Positions 16,263 through 25,673 are shown, numbered from the stretch's first letter. The stretch is DNA of 55,167 nt from Candidatus Cloacimonetes bacterium HGW-Cloacimonetes-2 (GCA_002842035.1 PHBP01000013.1:1-55167); one strand, 5' to 3'. Made by a program: numbers and translations. The notes: generated from the sequence alone by a model not told the origin.

Positions 16263-16820
16263 ATGAAAGCACTAAAAGTCCTTGTACCTGTACTCATCGC
16301 AGCCCTTCTGCTGATATCTTTTGGTTGTGGACGCAACCGCACCACAGTCAAGCCCTCCGGCGAACCTGTCTATTATCCCACCTGGTGGAACACTCAAGGG
16401 GATGAAGAAAATGTCTGCACTTATGGCAGCGCAACCCGTATGAGTGAAACTCTGGCGATGGAAACAGCGAAGAATCAAGCACTTGCCACAGCCGCTCAGT
16501 ATGTGGAAGTGGAAGTCCAGGCTATGATGAAAGTCTATGAAGAGGAAGCCGGCGTAATCGATCCTCAGCTCTTGCAGCTTTCACAAAACGTGATCCGTTC
16601 GGTCACTCAGGCCAGATTCTCCGGTATTGTATATGGACGCAGCGAAGTACGCGTTGTACAGGAAAATGGCAGCAACCGTTACAAAGCCTGGGTCCAAGCC
16701 AAGATTCCCAAGACCGAGATTGCTCGCAATACCGCCCGTATGATCCGCAATGAGGAAGCTCTTTACAACCAATTCCGTGCTTCTCAAGCCTTTATGGAGC
16801 TGGACGAGTTGCTGGAATAG
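16263..16820 (+). CDS. LPP20-like lipoprotein
   Basis: The start is ATG at 16263, right after GGAGGAATA; the frame runs 29 codons further upstream but lacks a signal. The 185-residue product begins MKALKVLVPVLIAALLLISFGC, a lipobox with cysteine at 22. PTWWNTQGDEENVCTYGSAT, AMETAKNQALATAAQYVEV and a final helix match the LPP20 pattern, in which a mixed alpha/beta domain carries a processed flagellar/OM-associated lipoprotein; function in most species is unknown. A terminator follows. Confidence 0.78.
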   Translation: MKALKVLVPVLIAALLLISFGCGRNRTTVKPSGEPVYYPTWWNTQGDEENVCTYGSATRMSETLAMETAKNQALATAAQYVEVEVQAMMKVYEEEAGVIDPQLLQLSQNVIRSVTQARFSGIVYGRSEVRVVQENGSNRYKAWVQAKIPKTEIARNTARMIRNEEALYNQFRASQAFMELDELLE

Positions 16821-16843
16821 CACTTGTTTACATCAATTGCAAC

Positions 16844-16874
16844 AAAAGCCGGCCTCAATGAGACCGGCTTTTTT
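16844..16874. terminator. Bidirectional terminator between convergent genes
   Basis: AAAAGCCGG (16844-16852) pairs with CCGGCTTTT (16864-16872), flanked by A and T runs, so it can act on both the LPP20-like gene (stop 16820) and the alcohol dehydrogenase gene (stop 16892). Confidence 0.9.
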
Positions 16875-16891
16875 ATTGTGCTAATCTGATC

Positions 16892-18034
16892 TTATAGAGC
16901 CAGCATCAGTAGTGCCTCAACGTCCGAAGCCGAAAACCTGCTGATCCCGCCTATACGATCTGAAATCATCGAAAGTTCCACCAGGGTCGGCAGATCGCTC
17001 TCTTTAATGCCTAATTCCCTTAGGCTTACAGCAGAGCCCCAGCTCTTGATCTTGTCACGAAAGAGCTTCACGGCTTCTGAGATGCTTTCCACGCCCCAGA
17101 CGTTCTTTGCCCAGCGGTTAAAGCGCTTGGGATCACGCTCTGCCATATATTCGATCCAGGCAGGGAAGATCACGCCGAGCCCCGCACCGTGTGCAATCTC
17201 CGGCTTGAGAGCCGAGAAGGAGTGCTCGATCTGGTGGCAAGCCCAGTCACCGCCTTTAAGCCCGACTCCGGAGAGTCCATTCAGTGCCAAAGTCGCTGTC
17301 CAGGCGAAACTTGCACGTGCCATATAGTCAGCCGGATCCTGCAGAATCCGATCTGTCATCTCGATCATCGTACATTGCAGGCTGTCATTTATCCCCAGGG
17401 TCGTAAACGCCTCAACACTCACAAAATAGTACTCCAGAATATGCGCAATCGTGTCCAGAGCTCCATTCACGACCTGCTTGGGGGGCAGGCTAAACTGATA
17501 TCCCGGATCGATCACGGTGACCCGGGGATACATATGAATACTCCCGGTGCCCCACTTTTGCCTCGTTTCGGTATTTGTGAGCACCGCATTGCCATTCATC
17601 TCTGAGCCGGTTGCCGAAAGTGTAAGCACTGTATAGAGAGGCAATGCTTTCTTCACCATAGCTTTACGGCTATAGATATCCCAGACGTCATCCAGATAAA
17701 AACCTGCCGCGACACTCTTGGCGGTGTCGATAACGCTTCCTCCACCGATCGCGATAATTGCCTGAATCTCGTGTTCGCGCGCCAGTTTCACCAGTTCCCT
17801 GGCTTTCTCCAGGGTCGGATTTGCTCTCACGCCCCAGCCTTCTATAAAATCTATGCCATTGTCCTGCAAGACCTTTACCAGGTCGTCATAAGCACCGCTA
17901 ACGCGGATTGATCCGCCTCCGGCTATCATCAGGATCTTGGAAATACCGTCTTTCTTGAGTTCCGTTCCCAGCATAGAAATCATTCCCTTGCCAAAATGCA
18001 CTTTGGTCGGGTTGTAAAAGGTAAATGATTCCAT
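16892..18034 (-). CDS. Iron-containing alcohol dehydrogenase (butanol-dehydrogenase-like)
   Basis: The start is ATG at 18034 behind AGGAGA. The 380-residue product has the family's FYNPTKVHFGKG opening, the nucleotide-binding AIIAIGGGSVIDTAKSVAAG, and the metal ligands in NGALDTIAHILEY, WACHQIEHSFSAL and EIAHGAGLGVIFPAW. These enzymes interconvert aldehydes or ketones and alcohols with NAD(P)H. The closest pattern is the YqhD/BdhA group. It is a single gene that could dispose of reducing equivalents in fermentation; the substrate is not predictable. Confidence 0.92.
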   Translation of the reverse strand: MESFTFYNPTKVHFGKGMISMLGTELKKDGISKILMIAGGGSIRVSGAYDDLVKVLQDNGIDFIEGWGVRANPTLEKARELVKLAREHEIQAIIAIGGGSVIDTAKSVAAGFYLDDVWDIYSRKAMVKKALPLYTVLTLSATGSEMNGNAVLTNTETRQKWGTGSIHMYPRVTVIDPGYQFSLPPKQVVNGALDTIAHILEYYFVSVEAFTTLGINDSLQCTMIEMTDRILQDPADYMARASFAWTATLALNGLSGVGLKGGDWACHQIEHSFSALKPEIAHGAGLGVIFPAWIEYMAERDPKRFNRWAKNVWGVESISEAVKLFRDKIKSWGSAVSLRELGIKESDLPTLVELSMISDRIGGISRFSASDVEALLMLAL

Positions 18035-18175
18035 TTTCGTTCTCCTGAATTGTTTTTCTATAAGTAAAATAAGCGAATTGAAGGCTTTGACAAGCAAAGC
18101 ATTGCCGGATTGTGCTTTCACAGGGCGCAAAAGGATTTGATTGACAGAAAGCCCCGAGCGCAGGATGAGTTAATT

Positions 18176-19495
18176 ATGACAAAGCATATTACTATCATTG
18201 GTGCCGGTTTAGCTGGCGCGGAAGCTGCTCTCTGCCTGGCTGCAAGAGGCTGGCATATCAATCTTTACGAGATGCGTCCCAATCGGATGACACCTGCTCA
18301 CACGACGGATCAGCCGGCTGAGCTGGTCTGCAGCAACTCATTGAAATCCTTGCGTTTGGACACTGCTGCCGGACTGCTCAAAGCAGAGCTGGAGCGTCTG
18401 GGCTCCGTGCTGCTACCCCTCGCTCATCAGGCTGCCGTGCCTGCAGGACAAGCTCTGGCTGTCGATCGGGACAAGTTTTCTGCCCTGGTGGCGCAAGCTA
18501 TTGCAAATGAGCCAAGTATCGAGCTGATCCGCTCCGAGATCACAGAGATTCCCGATGAACTCTGTATCCTTGCAACCGGCCCTTTGAGTTCCGATGCCAT
18601 AATGCACTCGCTTAGCAGTATCATCGGAGCCTCACACCTATACTTCTTTGATGCCATCGCCCCCATCGTGGATGCCGCAAGTCTCAATTATGAAAAGATT
18701 TACAGCAAAGACCGTTATGACAAGGGCGAGCCGGATTACCTCAATTGTCCCTTTGAAAAAGATGAATACACCCGTTTTGTCGAGGCTCTGATCGAGGGCG
18801 AAAAGCACCAGGCACACGAATTTGAAAATGAGTTTTTCAGCGGGCTAAAGTTCTCATTTTATGAGAATTGCATCCCAATCGAGGAGCTTGCCAGGCGTGG
18901 TTTTGACACTCTTCGCCACGGCGTGATGAAGCCTATGGGGCTGGAAGATCCCAAGACCGGACGCAAGCCCTACGCTGTGCTTCAGCTACGTGCTGAAAAC
19001 CTCTCGCGCAGTTCTTACAACCTTGTAGGCTGCCAGACTATGCTCAAGTACCCCGAGCAAAAACGTATCTTCCGCTTGATTCCCGGCCTGGAAGATGCGG
19101 TTTTTCACCGCTTTGGATCCATTCACCGCAACGCTTACCTCAATGCACCACAATTGCTTAACAACGATCTATCACTCAAGGATGCCCCCAATGTCTATGT
19201 CGCAGGACAGCTCAGCGGAGTGGAAGGCTACGTAGAATCCATCGGCACCGGGACTCTATTGGCAAGAATCCTGGATGAGGGATTGGAAAGCCTTCCGTCC
19301 CATACGATTATCGGTCAATTGTGGCGTCATCTGATCACTCCCGGTGAGGGCAAGTTCCAGCCGATGAATGCCAATTTCGGCATCCTCCCGGAGCTTGACC
19401 AACCGATCCGCGATCGCAAGCTTAAGAAAGAGAGCCTCTCCAAAAGAAGCCTGGAAGCTATAGATAATCAACTGTTTATACATAATATAGAATAA
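18176..19495 (+). CDS. trmFO: TrmFO, folate/FAD-dependent tRNA (m5U54) methyltransferase
   Basis: The start is ATG at 18176, giving 439 residues. TrmFO signatures are clear: ITIIGAGLAGAEAALCLAARG (FAD Rossmann), LYEMRPNRMTPAHTTD, AELVCSNSLKS, GVMKPMGLEDPKTG, YAVLQLRAEN, NLVGCQTMLKYPEQKRIFR, GQLSGVEGYVESIGTG and MNANFGILPEL. It makes 5-methyluridine at position 54 of tRNA using methylenetetrahydrofolate. The gene is monocistronic. No terminator is seen, but the family 2 repeat right behind it contains a CCCTAGT/ACTAGGG hairpin. Confidence 0.97.
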   Translation: MTKHITIIGAGLAGAEAALCLAARGWHINLYEMRPNRMTPAHTTDQPAELVCSNSLKSLRLDTAAGLLKAELERLGSVLLPLAHQAAVPAGQALAVDRDKFSALVAQAIANEPSIELIRSEITEIPDELCILATGPLSSDAIMHSLSSIIGASHLYFFDAIAPIVDAASLNYEKIYSKDRYDKGEPDYLNCPFEKDEYTRFVEALIEGEKHQAHEFENEFFSGLKFSFYENCIPIEELARRGFDTLRHGVMKPMGLEDPKTGRKPYAVLQLRAENLSRSSYNLVGCQTMLKYPEQKRIFRLIPGLEDAVFHRFGSIHRNAYLNAPQLLNNDLSLKDAPNVYVAGQLSGVEGYVESIGTGTLLARILDEGLESLPSHTIIGQLWRHLITPGEGKFQPMNANFGILPELDQPIRDRKLKKESLSKRSLEAIDNQLFIHNIE

Positions 19496-19499
19496 TTCC

Positions 19500-19585
19500 C
19501 TCTGCTTGCTTGCTGCTTGGATGCTCTGGAGATCCCCTAGTGACCCCCTAGTGATCCCCTAGTGGCGACTAGGGAATCTCAAGAC
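19500..19585 (-). repeat. CTAG-rich composite repeat (family 2, copy B)
   Basis: Three 11-bp tandem units GATCCCCTAGT, GACCCCCTAGT and GATCCCCTAGT occupy 19531-19563, followed by the hairpin CCCTAGT-GGCG-ACTAGGG (19557-19574). The leading GCTTGCTTGCTGCTTGGAT is the reverse complement of the tail of copy C. Copy B is therefore the same element as A and C in the opposite orientation. Confidence 0.85.
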
Positions 19586-19670
19586 GAGTACCTGCCTATC
19601 ACCAGAGATTTCAAAGAGCAAGCAAAGTGGTGTTTGTGATCAATTATTAATTGCCTACTAAGGAGTTACA

Positions 19671-20006
19671 ATGGAAATACTGATCGGTTCCTGTGGATTA
19701 AACTGCCTCGTCTGTGAGGCTTATCAAGCTACAAAGGATAACGACGATACCCGTCGCGCTGAGATCGCTATCGAGTGGAGCAAGCGTTACGAAGCACAAT
19801 TAACTGCCGCTGATATCAACTGCGAAGGCTGCACCGGAGGTGGAGCTAAGTTCTCCTGGTGCGGCAAGTGCCCCATCCGCGCCTGCGCTACCGGCAAAGG
19901 CTATCAGACCTGCGCACAGTGTGAGCAATTACCTTGTAAGACAGTCGCTTGGCTCCTGGAAGCTGTTCCAGAAGCCAAGGCGAATCTCGAAGCTATTAGA
20001 AACTAG
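19671..20006 (+). CDS. DUF3795 cysteine-rich protein
   Basis: This 111-residue protein starts behind AAGGAG. Twelve cysteines are arranged as in DUF3795: GSCGLNCLVCEAYQAT, INCEGCTGGG, WCGKCPIRACA and YQTCAQCEQLPC. The spacing suggests metal or Fe-S binding. The function of the family is not known. The stop is followed by a terminator hairpin shared with the end of the convergent nuoG-like gene. Confidence 0.88.
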   Translation: MEILIGSCGLNCLVCEAYQATKDNDDTRRAEIAIEWSKRYEAQLTAADINCEGCTGGGAKFSWCGKCPIRACATGKGYQTCAQCEQLPCKTVAWLLEAVPEAKANLEAIRN

Positions 20007-20028
20007 TAGATAGCATAAGTTATTGATT

Positions 20029-20058
20029 GGAGGCTTCTTAGAAGCCTCTTTTCTCTTT
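20029..20058 (+). terminator. Terminator after the DUF3795 gene
   Basis: GAGGCTTC (20030-20037) pairs with GAAGCCTC (20041-20048), followed by TTTTCTCTTT. The stop codon of the convergent minus-strand gene (20038-20040) lies in the loop. Confidence 0.85.
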
Positions 20059-23000
20059 GCGCGTCTCGTAAAGGGCATTGATCCTGCGGATGAGCGGATA
20101 GATGGGCATCGTGGGCTCAGTCCTAAGAGTCTCGGGATCGATTGCATTCAGGTCTATTATACCAGTGGGATTGACGAGGCTCGCCATAAGCTCTATCGCC
20201 ATTTGATTCCAATAGTTTATCTCCGCTGTAGAAGCAGGTATCCAGCCGAGTTCATAGAATACTCGCATCAACTGGTTGATCAGCATCGAACGGGCAGGAT
20301 TACGCCAAACTCCTGGTAATGCCATATTTCCCAGTATATTAGCATCGAGCTCCAGATAAGAGGGAGCGGGAAGCTGCAGATCAAGCTCCTGATCATCTGT
20401 CTTGAATTGGCAGACAGATACTTTGAATGCAGCCTCAACCATCGGCATTGCGCCCCAAGCTACTGCAATATCTGTCTTTGCGGGAAGATTGAAGCTGGGC
20501 TCCAGTGCCAATAATCCCCAATAATTGGGATACTCAGTGCTGCTGAAGAGATTCTTGCCGCTCGGATCAACCGAAAGAGCTTTGCTAAATAGCTTGTACT
20601 GCACTTTCTGGCATAGTTCGTTAACGCTGTAAATGAATAACTGACCGTTCTTTGGCTCGAGACGATCCAGGCTTGGGACGATCTCATCGGCAAAGCGATT
20701 AAAGCCGGATTCAGGCGGTTTGACCAGGATCAATCGCTTGCCATCCCGCTGTTTAAGCCGCAGAATAGTCCTGAGGGAGTGGTTGATCTTGCCCACGACC
20801 ACCATCTCAGAGCAGTCGTCCAGGCGTTTGTAAGCAGTGGGATCAGCCTGCATTGGCAGGATTTGAGGTAGCAGCGGTTGCAGATTGTAATCAGCGTAAA
20901 GTTTGCTATGGCTGTTAGTTGCGGCAGTCCTCATTATCAGCATTTCTTCCAATGAGATGGTGGGTGCAATCTCAAAGCTCTTGGTTTCAGCCGCGGATGC
21001 TTTGCTCTTTAGAATCGAGAGAGCTTCTTCCCAACTGATCTCGCGCCAGATTCCATCTTCTTTTACCCGTGGCTGTTCCAGACGTTCAGGGCTAAAGAGT
21101 TCCTGCCAGCCGAATCTGCCTTTGAAGCAGAGATTGCGTCCGTTGAAAGCTCTATCTTCTTCCTTGAAAGGAGTTTGGATCAAGGCTACCTGGTCGGATT
21201 GACTCTGCGTTTCGATCACGCAACCGGTGCCGCAGATACCGCAGCTTTGGATCGTGTGTTCCCTGGGTAGAGGATTGAGTTTGTACTGCTGATTGCGCTC
21301 GATCAGGGCACCCACGGGGCAGACGGCAATGCACTTGCCACAGCTTTCGCAGGCTGTCCCGGTAAGCGATTCACCAAATTCAGGAGCTACCACACTGGAG
21401 AAACCGCGATAGATAAAGCCAAGTACGGCAGCACCTTGGATCTCTGAACAGGTACGGATGCAGCGTCCGCAATTGATGCATTTATTGGCATCGCGGATGA
21501 TGAAAGGATGGCTGTAGTCGATGGGATGCTTGTTGATACTGCCGAGGAAGCGTTTGGCATCCACGCCGTAATCAGTGCAATACTCTCTCAGGAAACAGGT
21601 TTCGTTGACCTGACAGCCGCATTCCAGGCACCTCTCCGCCTCCATTCTGGCGGAATCCTCGGGGAAGCCGGTCTCAACCTCCGCGAAGCTGCTTCTTGCC
21701 TCTTCCAGAGGGATTTCCGGCATTTCACGACGCTCTTTCTTTGGGAAGATGGTGTATTCATCAGGAGAGATGTCTTTGACCGAATCTCCCCTGTGCGCAT
21801 CGAAGCGGAAGCTGGTCTTTTCGATCTCCTCGCCATTAAGATAGCGAGTTATCGCCTCGGAGGCAAGCCTCCCATCGGCAATGGCTTCAATCGCTGTGGC
21901 GGCACCTCTGCGGAAATCGCCACCGGCAAAGACATTGGCTGTTCCGCAGTACATACTGGCTTCGCTCACGATAGCGGTTGACCATCTGGAGAGCGGTAAC
22001 TGAGCCTCGCCCAGATAGTTGTCTTGCTCAGCAAAGATATCTATATCAGGCACTTGCGAGATAGCAGCAATGATCGTATCAAAGTCTTGCTCAAAGTAGT
22101 CACCGGTGGGTTCAGGGCGTCTGCGCCCACTCTTGTCCGGCTCGCCGAGCTGCATCTTCTCTATTTTGACTGTCTTGAGCTTACCGTTCTCGCCTAGATA
22201 CTCGACCGGATTGGCAAGGTAGTGGAATTCCACTCCCTCGTGCTCTGCAGCATCGATCTCAAAGGGCTCGGCAGGCATTTCTTCCTTGGTGCGGCGATAG
22301 ATCAGGCTTACTCGGGCACCCAGTCTGATCGCCGTACGTGCGCAATCTATGGCAGTGTTTCCACCACCCACGATTGCTACTCGCTTGCCCAAGGGAGGGG
22401 TATTGCCAAGCGCGTGAGCCTTGAGGAAATCCACACCCAGATAGCAGCCATCCAGATCACTGCCTTTGACCGGCATCGGAACAGCCTTTTGGGCTCCCAA
22501 AGCAAGATAGACAGCATCGTAATCTGCAGATAACTGCTTTAGTGTAAAGTCTTTACCGAGAGCTTTGTTGTAGTGAATCCTCATCCCATTGGCGCAGAGC
22601 AGATCGATCTCTTTATCCAGGATCTCTTTGGGCAGTCGGTACTCCGGGATGCCATAGCGCAGCCATCCACCCGCAGCAGGATTTGCCTCGAAGATATCTA
22701 CTTCATATCCCTGATTCGAGAGGTAATATCCACAGGTAAGTCCTGATGGACCTGCCCCGACGATTGCAATGCGCTTGCCTTTATCCTCTTCTTTGGCTGG
22801 AATATAGCTCCAATAGTCGTTCAAGTCTTCATCCGCCGCATAGCGTTTTAGCTGCCGGATGGCTATGGGATCCTCAACAATCTGCCGACGGCATTCTTTC
22901 TCACAAAAGGCAGGACAGACACGCCCGATCGAGAGCGGTAGCGGCAGGGTTTCTTTGATAACCTTCACTGCCTCATGGTATTGTCCATTGGCTATCAGTG

Positions 23001-23349
23001 AGACATAGCTCTGTATATCGACGTGATCCGGGCAGGCAATTTTGCAGGGAGCTTCGCAATCTGCATAGTGATTGGAGATTAGCAGTTCCAGTGCCATCTT
23101 GCGAGCTGAAGCGATATCATCACTCTCGGTCACTATCTCCATCCCAGGACTAACTACTGTGCCGCATGACGTTACAAAGCCTCTGCGCCCTTTTACTTCA
23201 ACCGCGCAAACCCAGCAAGAGCCATAGGGATTGAGCTCTTCATCGTGGCAGAGTGTAGGAATATGGAGTCCATTACGTTTTGCCAGTTCCAGGATAGTGA
23301 TTCCGGCTTCACAAGTGACTGTCTTTCCATTCAGTATAAGTTCTATCAT
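20038..23349 (-). CDS. NuoG/GltD-like iron-sulfur flavoprotein, large subunit of an Stn/Hyd-type oxidoreductase
   Basis: This 1103-residue protein has five recognisable parts in order. A [2Fe-2S] ferredoxin domain has Cys34, 45, 48 and 62. A GltD-type Fe-S segment has cysteines at 98/102/106 and 145/149/153. A GltD/NfnB-like flavoprotein has an FAD loop IAIVGAGPSG (about 194-203) and an NAD(P) loop VAIVGGGNTAID (about 324-335). Two [4Fe-4S] ferredoxin motifs lie at 624-634 and 667-677. A mopterin-oxidoreductase Fe4S4 domain has CGICGTGC (703-710). The remaining 390 residues are a shortened NuoG/Fdh-type domain. No [FeFe]-hydrogenase H-cluster motif is present. With the NuoF and NuoE subunits just upstream, this resembles Stn-type electron-bifurcating transhydrogenases. 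NADPH/ferredoxin/NADH coupling is inference. Confidence 0.85.
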   Translation of the reverse strand: MIELILNGKTVTCEAGITILELAKRNGLHIPTLCHDEELNPYGSCWVCAVEVKGRRGFVTSCGTVVSPGMEIVTESDDIASARKMALELLISNHYADCEAPCKIACPDHVDIQSYVSLIANGQYHEAVKVIKETLPLPLSIGRVCPAFCEKECRRQIVEDPIAIRQLKRYAADEDLNDYWSYIPAKEEDKGKRIAIVGAGPSGLTCGYYLSNQGYEVDIFEANPAAGGWLRYGIPEYRLPKEILDKEIDLLCANGMRIHYNKALGKDFTLKQLSADYDAVYLALGAQKAVPMPVKGSDLDGCYLGVDFLKAHALGNTPPLGKRVAIVGGGNTAIDCARTAIRLGARVSLIYRRTKEEMPAEPFEIDAAEHEGVEFHYLANPVEYLGENGKLKTVKIEKMQLGEPDKSGRRRPEPTGDYFEQDFDTIIAAISQVPDIDIFAEQDNYLGEAQLPLSRWSTAIVSEASMYCGTANVFAGGDFRRGAATAIEAIADGRLASEAITRYLNGEEIEKTSFRFDAHRGDSVKDISPDEYTIFPKKERREMPEIPLEEARSSFAEVETGFPEDSARMEAERCLECGCQVNETCFLREYCTDYGVDAKRFLGSINKHPIDYSHPFIIRDANKCINCGRCIRTCSEIQGAAVLGFIYRGFSSVVAPEFGESLTGTACESCGKCIAVCPVGALIERNQQYKLNPLPREHTIQSCGICGTGCVIETQSQSDQVALIQTPFKEEDRAFNGRNLCFKGRFGWQELFSPERLEQPRVKEDGIWREISWEEALSILKSKASAAETKSFEIAPTISLEEMLIMRTAATNSHSKLYADYNLQPLLPQILPMQADPTAYKRLDDCSEMVVVGKINHSLRTILRLKQRDGKRLILVKPPESGFNRFADEIVPSLDRLEPKNGQLFIYSVNELCQKVQYKLFSKALSVDPSGKNLFSSTEYPNYWGLLALEPSFNLPAKTDIAVAWGAMPMVEAAFKVSVCQFKTDDQELDLQLPAPSYLELDANILGNMALPGVWRNPARSMLINQLMRVFYELGWIPASTAEINYWNQMAIELMASLVNPTGIIDLNAIDPETLRTEPTMPIYPLIRRINALYETRKEKRGF

Positions 23350-23358
23350 CTGGCTCTC

Positions 23359-25128
23359 CTAACTCTTTGTGATGGCGTTGAATTTGCAAGCCTGATAGCA
23401 GGCTCCGCACTTGATACAGCGTTCCTGATCTATCAGATGCGGCTGTTTGACGCTTCCTGAAATGCAATTTACCGGGCATTTGCGGGCACAAGCCGTGCAG
23501 CCGATACATTTCTCTGGGATTATCTCATAGCGCAGCAAGTCGTTACAAACGCCTGCCGGGCATTTCTTGTCCACAATATGAGCAATATACTCATCCTTGA
23601 AATAGCGCAAGGTCGTGAGCACCGGATTGGGCGCAGTTTGTCCCAGTCCGCAGAGCGAGCCCTTGATGATATTGGTAGCCAGATCTTGCAGCTTATCAAT
23701 ATCTTCCGGCTCTCCTTTGCCCTGAGTAATCCTGGTCAAAATCTCCAGCATCCGCCTCGTTCCGATCCGGCAAAAAGTGCACTTTCCACAGGATTCATTC
23801 TGGGTAAAATTGAGAAAGAACCTCGCCACATCGACCATACAATTGCTCTCGTCCATCACCACCATACCGCCGGATCCCATTATGGCACCGGTCTTGGTGA
23901 TAGAATCGTAATCTACTATTGTATCAAGCAGATCCGCAGGTATGCACCCTCCTGATGGACCTCCCAATTGCACAGCTTTGAAGGCCTTTTCGGTTTTCAT
24001 ACCACCGCCCACTTTGTAGATCACATCTCTCACGGAGATACCCATCGGCACCTCAATCAGACCACCGCCCTTGATCTTGCCAGCCAGGGCAAAGACCTTG
24101 GTACCGGGAGATTTCTCTGTGCCGTATTTGCGAAATTCCGAGGCTCCATTGGTGATGATCCAGGTGATATTTGCCCAGGTTTCAACGTTGTTGATATTCG
24201 TAGGCTTGCCCCAAAGCCCTGATTCAGCCGGGAATGGCGGACGTATCGTAGGCATCCCGCGCTTGCCCTCAATTGATTGCATCAGAGCGGTTTCCTCACC
24301 GCAGACAAAGGCTCCGGCACCCTCTTTGATATGCAGTTCAAAGCTATATTCTGTGCCCAAAATGTTCTTTCCAAGCAGGTGTGCCGCTTCGGCATCGGCG
24401 ATTGCTTTTTGCAGGTGCTTGATCGCAAGGGGATACTCAGCACGGCAGTAGATATATCCCTCGTCCGCACCCATCGCAAAGGCACCGATGATCATTCCTT
24501 CGATCACAGTATGCGGATCGCCTTCCAGCACGCTGCGGTCCATAAAAGCACCCGGATCGCCCTCGTCGGCATTGCAGACCACATACTTCTTTGGCCCCGG
24601 GGCTTTTTGGGCAAAGCTCCACTTTAGCCCGGTCGAAAAACCTGCTCCTCCGCGACCGCGCAGCCCGGACTCTTTGATCGTCTCGACAATCGCTTCCGGC
24701 TGCATCGTAAGTGCTTTCTTGAGCGCTTCATAACCGCCTGTCGCGATATATTCATCCAAGGACTCGGGATCGATCTTGCCGCAATTGCGCAAAACAATGC
24801 GCACCTGATTGGCTATCAGATTGTTATGTATGGCGTCACTATTTTCCGCCAGGACTATTCTCTCGCTTAAAGCACTTCCTTCGATATAGGCTTCGAGCGC
24901 ATCGCAGATGGTCTCTGCCTTGGCTGCTCCGATCGTGAGAGAACCGTTTTGTCCCCCCGAAAACTCCACCAGGGGCTCTTCAAAACACATCCCGATGCAA
25001 GCCGTCTTTTGCAGCTTTACGGGCAGCGGATTAGCCGCCAGATACTCGCTCAATTTCCGATAAACGTCACCGGCTCCGGCTGCCATTCCGCAGGAAGCCA
25101 TACCTACTTTGACAATCACTTCACTCAT
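23359..25128 (-). CDS. NuoF/HydB-like NADH-binding subunit
   Basis: This 589-residue protein has an N-terminal thioredoxin-like [2Fe-2S] domain (MASCGMAAG ... TACIGMCFEEP). The NuoF core follows: GLRGRGGAGFSTGLKW (FMN/NADH site), VVCNADEGDPGAFMDR, EGAGAFVCGEETALM. The [4Fe-4S] motif is NESCGKCTFCRIGTRRM with SLCGLGQ downstream. The C-terminus has two ferredoxin motifs, CIGCTACARKCPVNC and CIKCGACYQACK. This is the HydB rather than complex I plan. It binds FMN and takes up or delivers NADH electrons. It lies 9 bp from the subunits on either side. Confidence 0.95.
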   Translation of the reverse strand: MSEVIVKVGMASCGMAAGAGDVYRKLSEYLAANPLPVKLQKTACIGMCFEEPLVEFSGGQNGSLTIGAAKAETICDALEAYIEGSALSERIVLAENSDAIHNNLIANQVRIVLRNCGKIDPESLDEYIATGGYEALKKALTMQPEAIVETIKESGLRGRGGAGFSTGLKWSFAQKAPGPKKYVVCNADEGDPGAFMDRSVLEGDPHTVIEGMIIGAFAMGADEGYIYCRAEYPLAIKHLQKAIADAEAAHLLGKNILGTEYSFELHIKEGAGAFVCGEETALMQSIEGKRGMPTIRPPFPAESGLWGKPTNINNVETWANITWIITNGASEFRKYGTEKSPGTKVFALAGKIKGGGLIEVPMGISVRDVIYKVGGGMKTEKAFKAVQLGGPSGGCIPADLLDTIVDYDSITKTGAIMGSGGMVVMDESNCMVDVARFFLNFTQNESCGKCTFCRIGTRRMLEILTRITQGKGEPEDIDKLQDLATNIIKGSLCGLGQTAPNPVLTTLRYFKDEYIAHIVDKKCPAGVCNDLLRYEIIPEKCIGCTACARKCPVNCISGSVKQPHLIDQERCIKCGACYQACKFNAITKS

Positions 25129-25137
25129 TCTAACTCC

Positions 25138-25602
25138 CTAAAATTCAAAACGTTCGAGTATCCCGGGGATAGCCTCGGGAGCCAGCTTACCAAAGGTCTG
25201 ATCGTCGATCATAATTACCGGAGCAAGGCTGCAACAGCCCAAACACGCCACTTCCATCATAGTAAAACGCATATCGGTGGTGGTTTCCTCTCCGGGAGCC
25301 AGCTTCAAAGCGTCACGCACCGCACTTGCTATGGCATTTGCGCCAGAAACGTGGCAGGCAGTGCCTTTGCAGACCCGGATGATGTGTTTGCCCTGAGGCA
25401 CCAGCTTGAACATTGAGTAGAAAGTTGCGACTCCAAAGATCTCAGCGGCAGGGATGCCAATCTGCTCTGCGACATAGCGCATCGTGTCTTTGGAGAGAAA
25501 GCCTTCGAGGGCTTGAACTTGTTGCAACAGAGGAATCAAGACGCCTTTCTTACCCCGATAGGCCGCGATCAGCTTATCGAGTTGAGCGATGTTTTCGGAC
25601 AT
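25138..25602 (-). CDS. NuoE/HydC-like [2Fe-2S] subunit
   Basis: This 154-residue protein has the NuoE helical bundle (GVLIPLLQQVQALEGFLSK, EIFGVATFYSMF) and a thioredoxin-like [2Fe-2S] site with RVCKGTACHVSG and EVACLGCCSLAP providing four cysteines. It is the first gene of the three-subunit operon (nuoE-nuoF-nuoG/gltD order). The ribosome site is AAGGAGCC before ATG. A candidate promoter and a hairpin with a T run lie in its leader. Confidence 0.95.
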   Translation of the reverse strand: MSENIAQLDKLIAAYRGKKGVLIPLLQQVQALEGFLSKDTMRYVAEQIGIPAAEIFGVATFYSMFKLVPQGKHIIRVCKGTACHVSGANAIASAVRDALKLAPGEETTTDMRFTMMEVACLGCCSLAPVIMIDDQTFGKLAPEAIPGILERFEF

Positions 25603-25644
25603 ACAGGCTCCTTATGGAATATATTTAGTAGTCTTCACACACAC

Positions 25645-25666
25645 AAAAAGAGCCTGAATCGGCTCT
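25645..25666 (-). terminator. Hairpin with T run in the nuoE leader
   Basis: On the minus strand AGAGCC-GATTCA-GGCTCT is followed by TTTTT. It is either the terminator of the unknown seven-gene cluster, whose last stop is at 25856, or an attenuator/5' stabiliser in the leader of the nuoE operon. Confidence 0.65.
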
Positions 25667-25673
25667 GTCTGCA

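Noticed and set aside
20038-23349. [FeFe]-hydrogenase catalytic subunit
   Set aside because: The H-cluster cysteine motifs (TSCCPxW, MPCxxKxxE, ExMACxxGCxxGGGxP) are absent; the C-terminus follows the NuoG/Fdh plan.
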